From an uncultured Clostridium sp. (lineage in GTDB: Bacteria; Bacillota; Clostridia; TANB77; CAG-508), in NCBI GenBank assembly GCA_900553865.1, contig USFC01000017.1, forward strand, positions 1-22,899: 22,899 nt of DNA, read 5' to 3'. The notes under the pieces were generated by a model, which searched no databases, was not told where the DNA came from, and worked only from the letters and a program-made list of their open reading frames with translations. Both the position numbers and the translations under genes were made by a program. Position 1 is the first letter of the stretch. Each line of letters begins with the position of its first letter. Positions 7,558-14,059 of this stretch are shown one piece after another.

Positions 7558-7752
7558 ATGTCAGATGAAATAAAATGCCCAAGATGTGGAAGTACTCAAA
7601 TTACTGCACAAAATAAAGGATTTTGACTTGGAAAAGCTGCTATCGGTAGGCTAGCATTAGGACCTGTTGGACTATTAGGTGGTTTAGTTGGATCTAAAAA
7701 AATTAATATTGTTTGTTTGAAATGCGGACATAAATGGCAACCTGGAAATTAA
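7558..7752 (+). pseudogene. Small zinc-ribbon protein with an in-frame TGA at codon 23
   Basis: The ATG follows a perfect AAAGGAGGT. The frame encodes a 64-codon protein with CPRCGS near the N-terminus, a Gly-rich hydrophobic centre (LGPVGLLGGLVGSKK) and CLKCGHKW near the C-terminus, giving a four-cysteine ribbon around a glycine-rich hairpin. This layout occurs in many small Firmicute proteins. Codon 23 is TGA (7624-7626), between GF and LGKA. Family members I recall have Ser or Gly there, so a single substitution (for example GGA to TGA) is the simplest explanation. The rest of the frame is intact, so the lesion is recent, erroneous or recoded. It lies between two zinc-knuckle genes. Confidence 0.65.
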
Positions 7753-7768
7753 AAAAAGGAGATTTATA

Positions 7769-8794
7769 ATGAAGAAAAAAATAGTAATAGCAATATTATC
7801 TATAGTAGCTATTTTAGTTATTGCAGGAATTATTCTTGGAACTGTTTTTCAAAAAGATATTCAATTATCTAATGCAAAGAATAAATATAAAAATGGTGAA
7901 TATAGAGAAGCAGTCAATCTTTTTTCTGAGCAAGATGATGAAGTAAAAATGAATTTTGCAAAAGAAAATATAAATGGAGATATGGCATTTATAACAGATT
8001 TATTGGACACAATTAAAGAACCAGAATACAATAAAGATAAATTGGACTTATATTTAAATATTATTAAGAATAAAGAATTAGATTATCTTAAAGCAGGACA
8101 GATATATAGAACTGTAAAAAATATTGATGAACATTATGAATACCAAAGTACAAGAGAAATAATTTTAACTTATGCTCAAATATTGTGCAAATACTATGAT
8201 ACAAAAATTAACGATGCAACAAATTATCAAGAAGTATTAAGATATACAATGCAAGTAAGTGAGCAAGAAGGTGCAACAGAACTAATTAATAAATGCAATG
8301 GAAAAATTATTGAATATTATATGTCAAATGCTAAAAATAAAGCATCACAGACATTATATGCAGATGCAATTAGAATTTACAAATTAGCAATATCAAAAAT
8401 AGAAGAAATTGATAATGACGATTTAAAGGATAAGCTTGAACAATGTAAAAATGAATTAGCAGAAGTAGAACAAAAAAGTAAAACATATACATGGTGTGAA
8501 GCTTATGGTTGTGCAAGACATAAAGAAAATGGAAACGCACACTACTGTAGTATTCATGAAAAAGATCCTACAGCACAAACTCCTGTTGCGACAGAAACAA
8601 AAACAAATAATTCTGGTTATTCATATTATCATAAGTGTGAATATCCAGGATGTACGAATTATGCATCAGCAAGTCAATATTGCTCAAAACATACAACGTA
8701 TCCTAAATGTACATATCCAGGATGTGATAAAAATGTAAGCTATACAGAAGCAAGATATTGTATGGAGCATGAACTATCAACTTATAATCAATAA
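7769..8794 (+). CDS. Membrane-anchored protein with helical repeats and three C-terminal Cys/His knuckles
   Basis: This 341-residue protein has an N-terminal membrane helix (IVIAILSIVAILVIAGIIL, about 5-23) and a helical, TPR-like region (about 35-235; NKYKNGEYREAVNLF resembles a TPR helix pair). Three C-x4-C-x7-9-C-x2-H modules follow: CEAYGCARHKENGNAHYCSIH, CEYPGCTNYASASQYCSKH and CTYPGCDKNVSYTEARYCMEH, the last two joined by a short spacer. The Cys/His spacing suggests zinc binding. The last two modules are close relatives of those in the gene at 7223-7538. AAAAAGGAGATTT precedes the ATG. The helical domain probably faces the outside if the N-terminal helix acts as a signal anchor. No enzyme motif is seen. 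Confidence 0.85.
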   Translation: MKKKIVIAILSIVAILVIAGIILGTVFQKDIQLSNAKNKYKNGEYREAVNLFSEQDDEVKMNFAKENINGDMAFITDLLDTIKEPEYNKDKLDLYLNIIKNKELDYLKAGQIYRTVKNIDEHYEYQSTREIILTYAQILCKYYDTKINDATNYQEVLRYTMQVSEQEGATELINKCNGKIIEYYMSNAKNKASQTLYADAIRIYKLAISKIEEIDNDDLKDKLEQCKNELAEVEQKSKTYTWCEAYGCARHKENGNAHYCSIHEKDPTAQTPVATETKTNNSGYSYYHKCEYPGCTNYASASQYCSKHTTYPKCTYPGCDKNVSYTEARYCMEHELSTYNQ

Positions 8795-8831
8795 TAGTAA
8801 TTAATTTATCAGGGTAGTTTCTAAATTTTGT

Positions 8832-8860
8832 TTGACTTTTTACAAAAATTCAAGTATAAT
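8832..8860 (+). promoter_or_regulatory. Promoter of candidate antitoxin RNA
   Basis: TTGACT (8832-8837), a 17-nt spacer and TATAAT (8855-8860). No protein start follows; instead a short structured transcript is predicted. Confidence 0.75.
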
Positions 8861-8866
8861 AAGTAT

Positions 8867-8962
8867 AGGAAATGAATAACCGCAGTGAATGCGGTTACCA
8901 CTACATATAGTTATAACAACACATTCGCAATTTGGTAGAGAGCAGAATGTGTTGTTATTTTA
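8867..8962 (+). ncRNA. Candidate type I antitoxin RNA, convergent with the small toxin gene
   Basis: A near-consensus promoter (8832-8860) is followed by about 95 nt without a reading frame. Two hairpins can be drawn: TAACCGCA / TGCGGTTA (8877-8884 with 8890-8897), and a perfect 14-bp hairpin ATAACAACACATTC / GAATGTGTTGTTAT (8913-8926 with 8945-8958) followed by a T-rich stretch, which acts as terminator. The transcript ends against the stop codon of the minus-strand peptide gene at 8960, so toxin mRNA reading through the hairpin would be complementary to this RNA. Start and end are inferred from promoter and hairpin positions. It could also be an independent small RNA. Confidence 0.55.
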
Positions 8963-9073
8963 TTCCTTATCTATTATTGAATTTACATATTTTATGTATA
9001 AAATCGTCAATAAGGCTACGTTTATTGTTAATGATACCATTAAGGCATAAATTAAAAAAAGTATAAAACTCAT
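8960..9073 (-). CDS. 37-residue hydrophobic peptide, candidate type I toxin
   Basis: The ATG at 9073 (minus) has a strong ribosome site GTGAGGTGG upstream. The product starts MSFILFLIYALMVSLTINVA and is one long hydrophobic helix (about 2-27), ending in a short charged tail (IIDKE). This matches the form of Fst/TxpA/BsrG-like and Clostridioides type I toxins, which insert in the membrane. It has its own consensus promoter (9158-9186), giving about a 75-nt leader with the hairpin GATAAC-TTTG-GTTATC (9095-9110). A convergent RNA overlaps its 3' end. Peptide sequence and gene layout are seen; toxicity is inference. The alternative is a small membrane protein with a cis-antisense RNA. No known family was recognised by sequence. 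Confidence 0.65.
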   Translation of the reverse strand: MSFILFLIYALMVSLTINVALLTILYIKYVNSIIDKE

Positions 9074-9157
9074 AAACACCACCTCACTTTCTGATAACCA
9101 AAGTTATCTCGTGCAGTGGCAACACATCTACTACAATGTTCATTTCCTATGTCAGTT

Positions 9158-9186
9158 AGTATAACACATATTTTATAATAAATCAA
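9158..9186 (-). promoter_or_regulatory. Promoter of the hydrophobic peptide gene
   Basis: Read on the minus strand: TTGATT (9186-9181), a 17-nt spacer and TATACT (9163-9158), with TGT before the -10 (extended -10). The predicted start is near 9150. Confidence 0.75.
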
Positions 9187-9231
9187 TAGAAAAACAAACA
9201 AATATTTGTAAAAGTTTTTATAATAATTATC

Positions 9232-9260
9232 TTGAAAAATTTTTAATAATCTGTTAATAT
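9232..9260 (+). promoter_or_regulatory. Promoter of a second candidate small RNA
   Basis: TTGAAA (9232-9237), a 17-nt spacer and TAATAT (9255-9260), with TGT immediately upstream as an extended -10. No start codon with a ribosome site follows before the hairpin at 9338. Confidence 0.65.
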
Positions 9261-9266
9261 GTATCT

Positions 9267-9384
9267 AGATTGATTGATTATTGTATCAATCGTTAAGAGA
9301 AAAAGTTGTAGATAACTACGATGTTCGCTCCAAAAGTAAATACCTGCATTTGCTTATATTCAAAGCATTTGCAGGTATTTTAAA
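9267..9384 (+). ncRNA. Candidate structured small RNA of about 120 nt, unknown class
   Basis: Downstream of the promoter at 9232-9260 are three possible stems: GATTGAT / ATCAATC (9272-9278 with 9285-9291), GTAG / CTAC (9308-9311 with 9316-9319), and a long terminal hairpin AAATACCTGCA / TGCAGGTATTT (9338-9348 with 9370-9380) that extends inward after a 2-nt mismatch and ends in TTTT. There is no reading frame of note. It does not match my recollection of 6S, SRP, tmRNA or RNase P RNA. The ends are inferred. Confidence 0.5.
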
Positions 9385-9531
9385 ATTATAATTGTTTGTT
9401 CATTATATTCAATATTTTATATGTTTTCAATATAAAAGTAGTCAAAAAACTAGTCAAAATTATTCGTATTTTTTATATATTCGTAAAGCTTGCTTTTTCT
9501 TTTTCTTTTGTCAAAATTTATATAAAAAATA

Positions 9532-9560
9532 TTGTAAAAAGAAGTAATTTAATTTATACT
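9532..9560 (+). promoter_or_regulatory. Probable promoter of rlmD
   Basis: TTGTAA (9532-9537), a 17-nt spacer and TATACT (9555-9560), about 54 nt before the rlmD start. Only AT-rich filler with no credible gene was seen between the RNA hairpin at 9380 and this site. Confidence 0.5.
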
Positions 9561-9613
9561 AAAAATATAAGTAAAGAGATAATAAAATTATACAAACATG
9601 AAGGAGAATACAA

Positions 9614-10981
9614 ATGGAAAAAATAAAAAAGAACGAAGAATATATTGTAGATATTATAGATTATGGTATGAATGGTGAAGGAATTGCAAAAATAAATGAT
9701 TTCACCATATTTATTCCATATGCCATGAAAGGTGAAAAAGTAAAAATACTCATAGTGAAAGTGCTTTCATCTTATGGATATGGAAAAATGGTAGAAATAT
9801 TAGAAAGATCACCTTTTAGAGTAGAAGAAGATTGTAGTACATATAAAAGATGTGGAGGCTGTGATTTAAGACATATTGATTATGAAGAAACATTAAATAT
9901 AAAACAAGAAATGGTACAAAATTTAGTAAATAAAATGTTAGATAAAAAGGTCAATGTACATAAAACAATAGGAATGGGGAACCCATATAATTATAGGAAT
10001 AAAGCACAATTTCCAGTAGGACTAAATAAACAAGGAGAAGTACAAGTAGGAGTCTTTGCACAAAGAACACATGAAATAATAGGAATAAAAGAATGTTTTA
10101 TTCAAAATATAGAAGCACAAAAAATAGCATTTTCTATTCAAAAATTTATAATAGAAAAAAATATACCAGTATATAATGAAGAAACATTAGAAGGATTAAT
10201 TCGCCATATAGTAATAAAAGTAGGAATTCGTACACACGAAATAATGTGTATACTAGTTGTAAATGGTAAAAAAATACCATATGAAACAGAGCTTGTTGAA
10301 ATGCTTGTAAGACAATACAATGTAAAAACAATTGTAAAAAATATAAATATGAAAAACACAAATGTAATACTAGGATATGAAAATATAGTTCTTCATGGAG
10401 ATGGATACATTTATGATATATTAGGAGATTATACATTTAAAATTTCTCCAATGTCATTCTACCAAGTAAACCCAGTGCAAGCAGAAGTTTTATACAATAC
10501 AGCAATAGAAATGGCAGATTTAAGTAAAAATGACATATTATTTGACTTGTATTGTGGAATTGGAACAATAGGGATTTTTGCTTCAAGCTATGTTAAAAAA
10601 GCATATGGAATAGAAATTGTAGAGCAAGCAATTGAAGACGCAAAAGAGAATGCAAAGATAAATAATATTGAAAATATAGAATTTTTTGCAGGAGATGTAG
10701 AAAAAATATTTTCTAATTTAATGGAAAAGAAACAAGTGTATCCTGATGTAATAATAGTGGACCCACCTAGAAAAGGATTGGATAACAATACAATTAATAA
10801 TATTTTAGCAGTTAAACCTAAGAAGGTAGTTTATATTAGTTGCAATCCTGCAACTATGGTAAGAGATATGAAGCAACTTAATGAAATTTATGAAATAGGC
10901 AATATACAGCCAGTAGATATGTTTCCGTTTACTAGTCATGTGGAGTGTGTGGCAGTGCTACAACTAAAACAAGACGTGTAA
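9614..10981 (+). CDS. rlmD: 23S rRNA (uracil-5-)-methyltransferase, RlmD/RlmCD family
   Basis: This enzyme makes m5U in 23S rRNA (or both major sites in Gram-positive RlmCD) using S-adenosylmethionine. The 455 residues have the family order: TRAM RNA-binding domain (about 5-63, starting EEYIVDIIDYGMNGEGIAKI); iron-sulfur cysteines C74, C80, C83 and C161; SAM-binding DLYCGIGTIGIF; the DPPRKGLD motif; and the catalytic cysteine in YISCNPATMVRDM (C410). The start ATG follows AAGGAGAA. A good promoter lies at 9532-9560. TrmA-type tRNA methyltransferases share the catalytic core, but the TRAM domain and Fe-S cysteines favour the RlmD group. It is uncertain which uridine is modified. Confidence 0.92.
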   Translation: MEKIKKNEEYIVDIIDYGMNGEGIAKINDFTIFIPYAMKGEKVKILIVKVLSSYGYGKMVEILERSPFRVEEDCSTYKRCGGCDLRHIDYEETLNIKQEMVQNLVNKMLDKKVNVHKTIGMGNPYNYRNKAQFPVGLNKQGEVQVGVFAQRTHEIIGIKECFIQNIEAQKIAFSIQKFIIEKNIPVYNEETLEGLIRHIVIKVGIRTHEIMCILVVNGKKIPYETELVEMLVRQYNVKTIVKNINMKNTNVILGYENIVLHGDGYIYDILGDYTFKISPMSFYQVNPVQAEVLYNTAIEMADLSKNDILFDLYCGIGTIGIFASSYVKKAYGIEIVEQAIEDAKENAKINNIENIEFFAGDVEKIFSNLMEKKQVYPDVIIVDPPRKGLDNNTINNILAVKPKKVVYISCNPATMVRDMKQLNEIYEIGNIQPVDMFPFTSHVECVAVLQLKQDV

Positions 10982-11008
10982 TACTTGGTTTTGTTAGGAG
11001 AATAGAAT

Positions 11009-11047
11009 ATGAAAGATTATTATAAATGGTGTTTAGATATGAAATGA
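11009..11047 (+). other. Possible 12-codon leader or gene remnant
   Basis: TTAGGAGAATAGAAT precedes an ATG at 11009 opening MKDYYKWCLDMK and a TGA stop at 11045-11047. The ribosome site is good, but the peptide is very short. It lies between rlmD and the Ppx-like gene. It may be a leader peptide, a remnant cut by a frameshift, or chance. Confidence 0.2.
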
Positions 11048-11120
11048 TATATCAAATAAAATTAAATGATAAAAACAAATGTATATTTTTAAAACAATGG
11101 TATATGGAGGAATAAATAAT

Positions 11121-11999
11121 ATGAATAAAATAATTATAGAGGTTGGCTCAACATGCACTAAAATTGATAAATTTGATGGAAATAATATAGAAAAGTTAGA
11201 AGGAGTTACAATACAATTCAAGAAGCATTACAACGAAGACAAATGTTTAAGGGAAAGTGATGTACAAGAATTAATAAAGAGTGTAAATGCTTTAAAAATT
11301 GTTTCAGAAGATATATATGTATGTGGTACAAGCATTTTTAGAACATTGAGAGATAACGAAAAAGAAAACTTTTTAAAAAGATTTAAAAAAGAAACAGGAT
11401 ATAAATTTAATATAATATCTCAAGAAAGTGAAAATGAATTGACAGTTTTTGGCGCAACAAGATTTGTAAATGACAAGGCATGTATTTTCATTGGTGGTGG
11501 AGGTTCTACTGAAATTGCAATGTATAATAAAGAAATAAAAGAAAGCTGTAATACAAAAATTGGAGTTATAGATGTAATGCAAGAGTTTCCAGATTTAGCA
11601 GAAGATTTAGCAACGACTGATTTGGAAAAAGTAAAAGCTTTTATAAAAGAAAGGTTAAATTTACCAAAAGAAAAAGCAGATATATTAATATTAGCTGGAG
11701 GAGGACACGAAAAATTTGCTAGATATTCTGGAATAAAATATGAAGAAAATACTGTATATAAAGATAGTGCAGCACCAATTATGATGGATATTGAAACCAG
11801 AGAAAAGGAAACAGAAAGATATTATAAGTCAATTTCTTTAAATGAAATAAAGAGAAGAGTTAAAGATCCAGACTGGTGGTATGCCACAAGAGCAATGAGT
11901 GCTTTTGTATTAGTGGTTGCAGAAGCAATAGATGCAAAATATATTATACCAACAGACATAGCAATGGTATATGGAATTTTAGATAAGGAAGAAATATGA
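11121..11999 (+). CDS. Ppx/GppA-family phosphatase-like protein
   Basis: The best start is the ATG at 11121, preceded by ATGGAGG, giving 292 residues; an in-frame ATG 14 codons earlier has no ribosome site. The N-terminal ASKHA fold shows MNKIIIEVGSTCTKIDKFDG (phosphate-1 type loop), the middle has CGTSIFRTLRDNEKENFL and FIGGGGSTEIAMYN (phosphate-2 loop), and later ILILAGGGHEKFARYSG. These fit exopolyphosphatase / pppGpp phosphatase relatives, which would act on polyphosphate or on the alarmone made by Rel nearby. It is shorter than classical Ppx (about 500 aa) and diverged, so the substrate is uncertain. Its TGA overlaps the next ATG (ATGA), implying translational coupling with the ATPase fragment. 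Confidence 0.75.
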   Translation: MNKIIIEVGSTCTKIDKFDGNNIEKLEGVTIQFKKHYNEDKCLRESDVQELIKSVNALKIVSEDIYVCGTSIFRTLRDNEKENFLKRFKKETGYKFNIISQESENELTVFGATRFVNDKACIFIGGGGSTEIAMYNKEIKESCNTKIGVIDVMQEFPDLAEDLATTDLEKVKAFIKERLNLPKEKADILILAGGGHEKFARYSGIKYEENTVYKDSAAPIMMDIETREKETERYYKSISLNEIKRRVKDPDWWYATRAMSAFVLVVAEAIDAKYIIPTDIAMVYGILDKEEI

Positions 12000-12226
12000 T
12001 ATATTTAAAAACATTTAAATTAAGTGAAAGTAGAAGTACAGATTCAAACATTTATCCATTTTGTATATTCAAAAATAAAGAACCAGAGATATTTGTGTTT
12101 GAAAACATAACAGTGCTATATGGAAATAATGGTTGTGGAAAATCAACAATACTAAATATAATGGCACATAAACTAAAATGTAAGAAGGAATGGATATTTT
12201 TTTATGTCTGTTCCTTTTTTATCTAA
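11996..12226 (+). pseudogene. Truncated AAA-type ATPase, N-terminal fragment
   Basis: The ATG overlaps the previous TGA. The 76-residue frame has a beta-rich start and then VFENITVLYGNNGCGKSTIL, a clear Walker A (GNNGCGKST) of ABC/AAA_21-like ATPases, which normally continue for about 200 more residues with Walker B and signature motifs. Here the frame changes character after NIMAHKLKCKKE and ends within a terminator-like hairpin (12185-12216). No Walker B is found downstream before recJ. It looks like a 3'-deleted gene whose end was replaced by a terminator. Confidence 0.75.
12185..12220 (+). terminator. Intrinsic terminator within the ATPase fragment end
   Basis: AAGGAATGGA (12185-12194) pairs with TCTGTTCCTT (12207-12216) over 10 bp with two wobbles and a 12-nt loop, and the hairpin runs into six T residues. 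It separates the Ppx-like unit from recJ. Confidence 0.65.
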
Positions 12227-12295
12227 AAAGACTTTAAAAAATGAGAAAAATATTATAAAATAGGATAGAAGTGTAAAAAAAGGAAAAGGTAAAAA

Positions 12296-13990
12296 ATGAA
12301 TAAAAAATGGGAATATATAGAATTAGATGAAGAAAAACTAAAAAATGTAGAAAAAATCAAAAATGAATATGGAATAAGCAGTTTACTTGCTAAAATTTTG
12401 GTAAACAGAAATTTAATTAAAAAGGAGGACATTGACTTATTTTTAAGACCCAATAGACATGATTTTCACAATCCTTATTTAATGCCAGATATGGCAAAAG
12501 CAGTAGATAGAATAATAAAGGCTATTAATAATAATGAAAAGATATTGATATATGGAGATTATGATGTAGATGGAATTACAAGTGTTACTGTGGTAAAAAG
12601 TTTTTTACTAGAAAGAAATGCACAGGTAACACATTATATTCCAAATAGGCTAAATGAAGGATATGGGTTAAATAAAAAAGCAATAGAAAAAATAGCGAAA
12701 GATGGAGTAAATTTAATAATTACGGTAGATTGCGGAATTTCTGGAATCGAAGAAGTAGAATATGCAAATTCTTTAGGGCTAGAGGTTATTGTAACAGACC
12801 ACCATGAAGTTGGAGAAAAGTTGCCTAATGCAATAGCAGTAGTAGACGCAAAAAGAAAGGATAATACATATCCATTTAGAGAACTTGCGGGAGTTGGAGT
12901 AGGTTTTAAATTAATTCAAGCAATATCTCAAAAATTAGAATTGGAAGAAAAGGAATATTTGAAATATTTGGATATTGTGTGTATAGGAACAATATCTGAC
13001 ATAGTACCATTGGTAGATGAAAATAGGGTTATAGCAAAGCTCGGTTTAAAACTAGTAGAAGTAACAAAAAATATTGGCTTAAAAGCATTGATAGATGTAG
13101 CAGGATATAAGCAAATAGACTCTTTTACTGTTTCGTTTGGACTAGCTCCACGAATAAATGCTTGTGGTAGAATGGGAAAGGAAAAAGAGGCTTTAAATCT
13201 ATTTTTAACAAAAGACCCGAAAGTAGCAAGTGAAATTGCAATAAGATTAAATGAATACAATGTTGAAAGACAAGAAATTGAAAAAAAGATATATGAAGAT
13301 GCTGTAAAGAAAATTGAGGAAGGAAAAGAAGAAAAGCCAGCAATAGTATTAGGAAGTGAAGATTGGCATCACGGAGTAATAGGAATTGTTTCCTCAAAGA
13401 TAACGGACTTATATTTTAAGCCTAGTATATTAGTTTGCTTTGAAGGAGAAGAAGGAAAAGGGTCTGGAAGAAGCATCCCAGGGTTTGACATTTATGAAAG
13501 TTTAACAAATTGCAGTGAAAATTTAGAAAAATTTGGTGGACATTCTATGGCAGTGGGTGTTACAATAAAAAAGCAAAATTTTGAAAAATTTAAAGAAGAA
13601 TTTGAAAAATATGCACAAAATAGCAATATATGTGATATAATACCTATTATTAAAATTGACGAAGAAGTTACTTTAGCAGATGTGAGCATAAAAGCAGTAG
13701 AAGAATTAAAAATGTTGGAGCCATATGGCGAAGCAAATAAAACACCATTGTTTATGTACAAAAATTTGAGAATACATTCAATAAGAACTTTATCAGAAGG
13801 AAAGCACATAAAATTAACACTAAAGGATAATAATTTTTATATAGATAGTATAGGATTTAATTTAGGATATTTAGCACAAGAATATCAAATCGGAGATAAA
13901 GTTGATGTAGTTGGATTTCTTGAAATAAATAAATTTAATGGAAGAGAAAATTTACAAATTAATTTAAAAGATTTAAGAAAATCATATTAA
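12296..13990 (+). CDS. recJ: Single-stranded-DNA-specific exonuclease RecJ
   Basis: RecJ degrades single-stranded DNA 5' to 3' in recombination and repair, with manganese or magnesium at a DHH active site. The 564 residues fit the family. Motifs: YGDYDVDGITS (87-97), DCGISG (145-150), VTDHHEVG (167-174), then GLAPRINACGRMG, and the DHHA1 RNA/DNA-binding part with GSGRSIPGFDIY and FGGHSMAVGV. The C-terminal OB fold follows (about 455-560). AGGAAAAGG lies before the ATG. The gene lies 70 nt before rel, as in many Firmicutes, where recJ, apt and rel are neighbours; apt is absent here. Confidence 0.96.
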   Translation: MNKKWEYIELDEEKLKNVEKIKNEYGISSLLAKILVNRNLIKKEDIDLFLRPNRHDFHNPYLMPDMAKAVDRIIKAINNNEKILIYGDYDVDGITSVTVVKSFLLERNAQVTHYIPNRLNEGYGLNKKAIEKIAKDGVNLIITVDCGISGIEEVEYANSLGLEVIVTDHHEVGEKLPNAIAVVDAKRKDNTYPFRELAGVGVGFKLIQAISQKLELEEKEYLKYLDIVCIGTISDIVPLVDENRVIAKLGLKLVEVTKNIGLKALIDVAGYKQIDSFTVSFGLAPRINACGRMGKEKEALNLFLTKDPKVASEIAIRLNEYNVERQEIEKKIYEDAVKKIEEGKEEKPAIVLGSEDWHHGVIGIVSSKITDLYFKPSILVCFEGEEGKGSGRSIPGFDIYESLTNCSENLEKFGGHSMAVGVTIKKQNFEKFKEEFEKYAQNSNICDIIPIIKIDEEVTLADVSIKAVEELKMLEPYGEANKTPLFMYKNLRIHSIRTLSEGKHIKLTLKDNNFYIDSIGFNLGYLAQEYQIGDKVDVVGFLEINKFNGRENLQINLKDLRKSY

Positions 13991-14059
13991 AAAATTATTA
14001 TGCAAAATAGTTTTTTAAAATTTATATAAAAATTATAAAGTCAGATAGGAAGTGAGAAT

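Noticed and set aside
7624..7626. General TGA reassignment (to Trp or Gly)
   Set aside because: TGG encodes Trp throughout, the Ppx-like gene ends at TGA in an ATGA overlap, and large genes contain no internal TGA.
9396..9626. 76-residue Lys/Ile-rich frame overlapping the rlmD start
   Set aside because: TTG start without ribosome site, low-complexity AT-driven composition, contains the rlmD promoter and overlaps the rlmD start.
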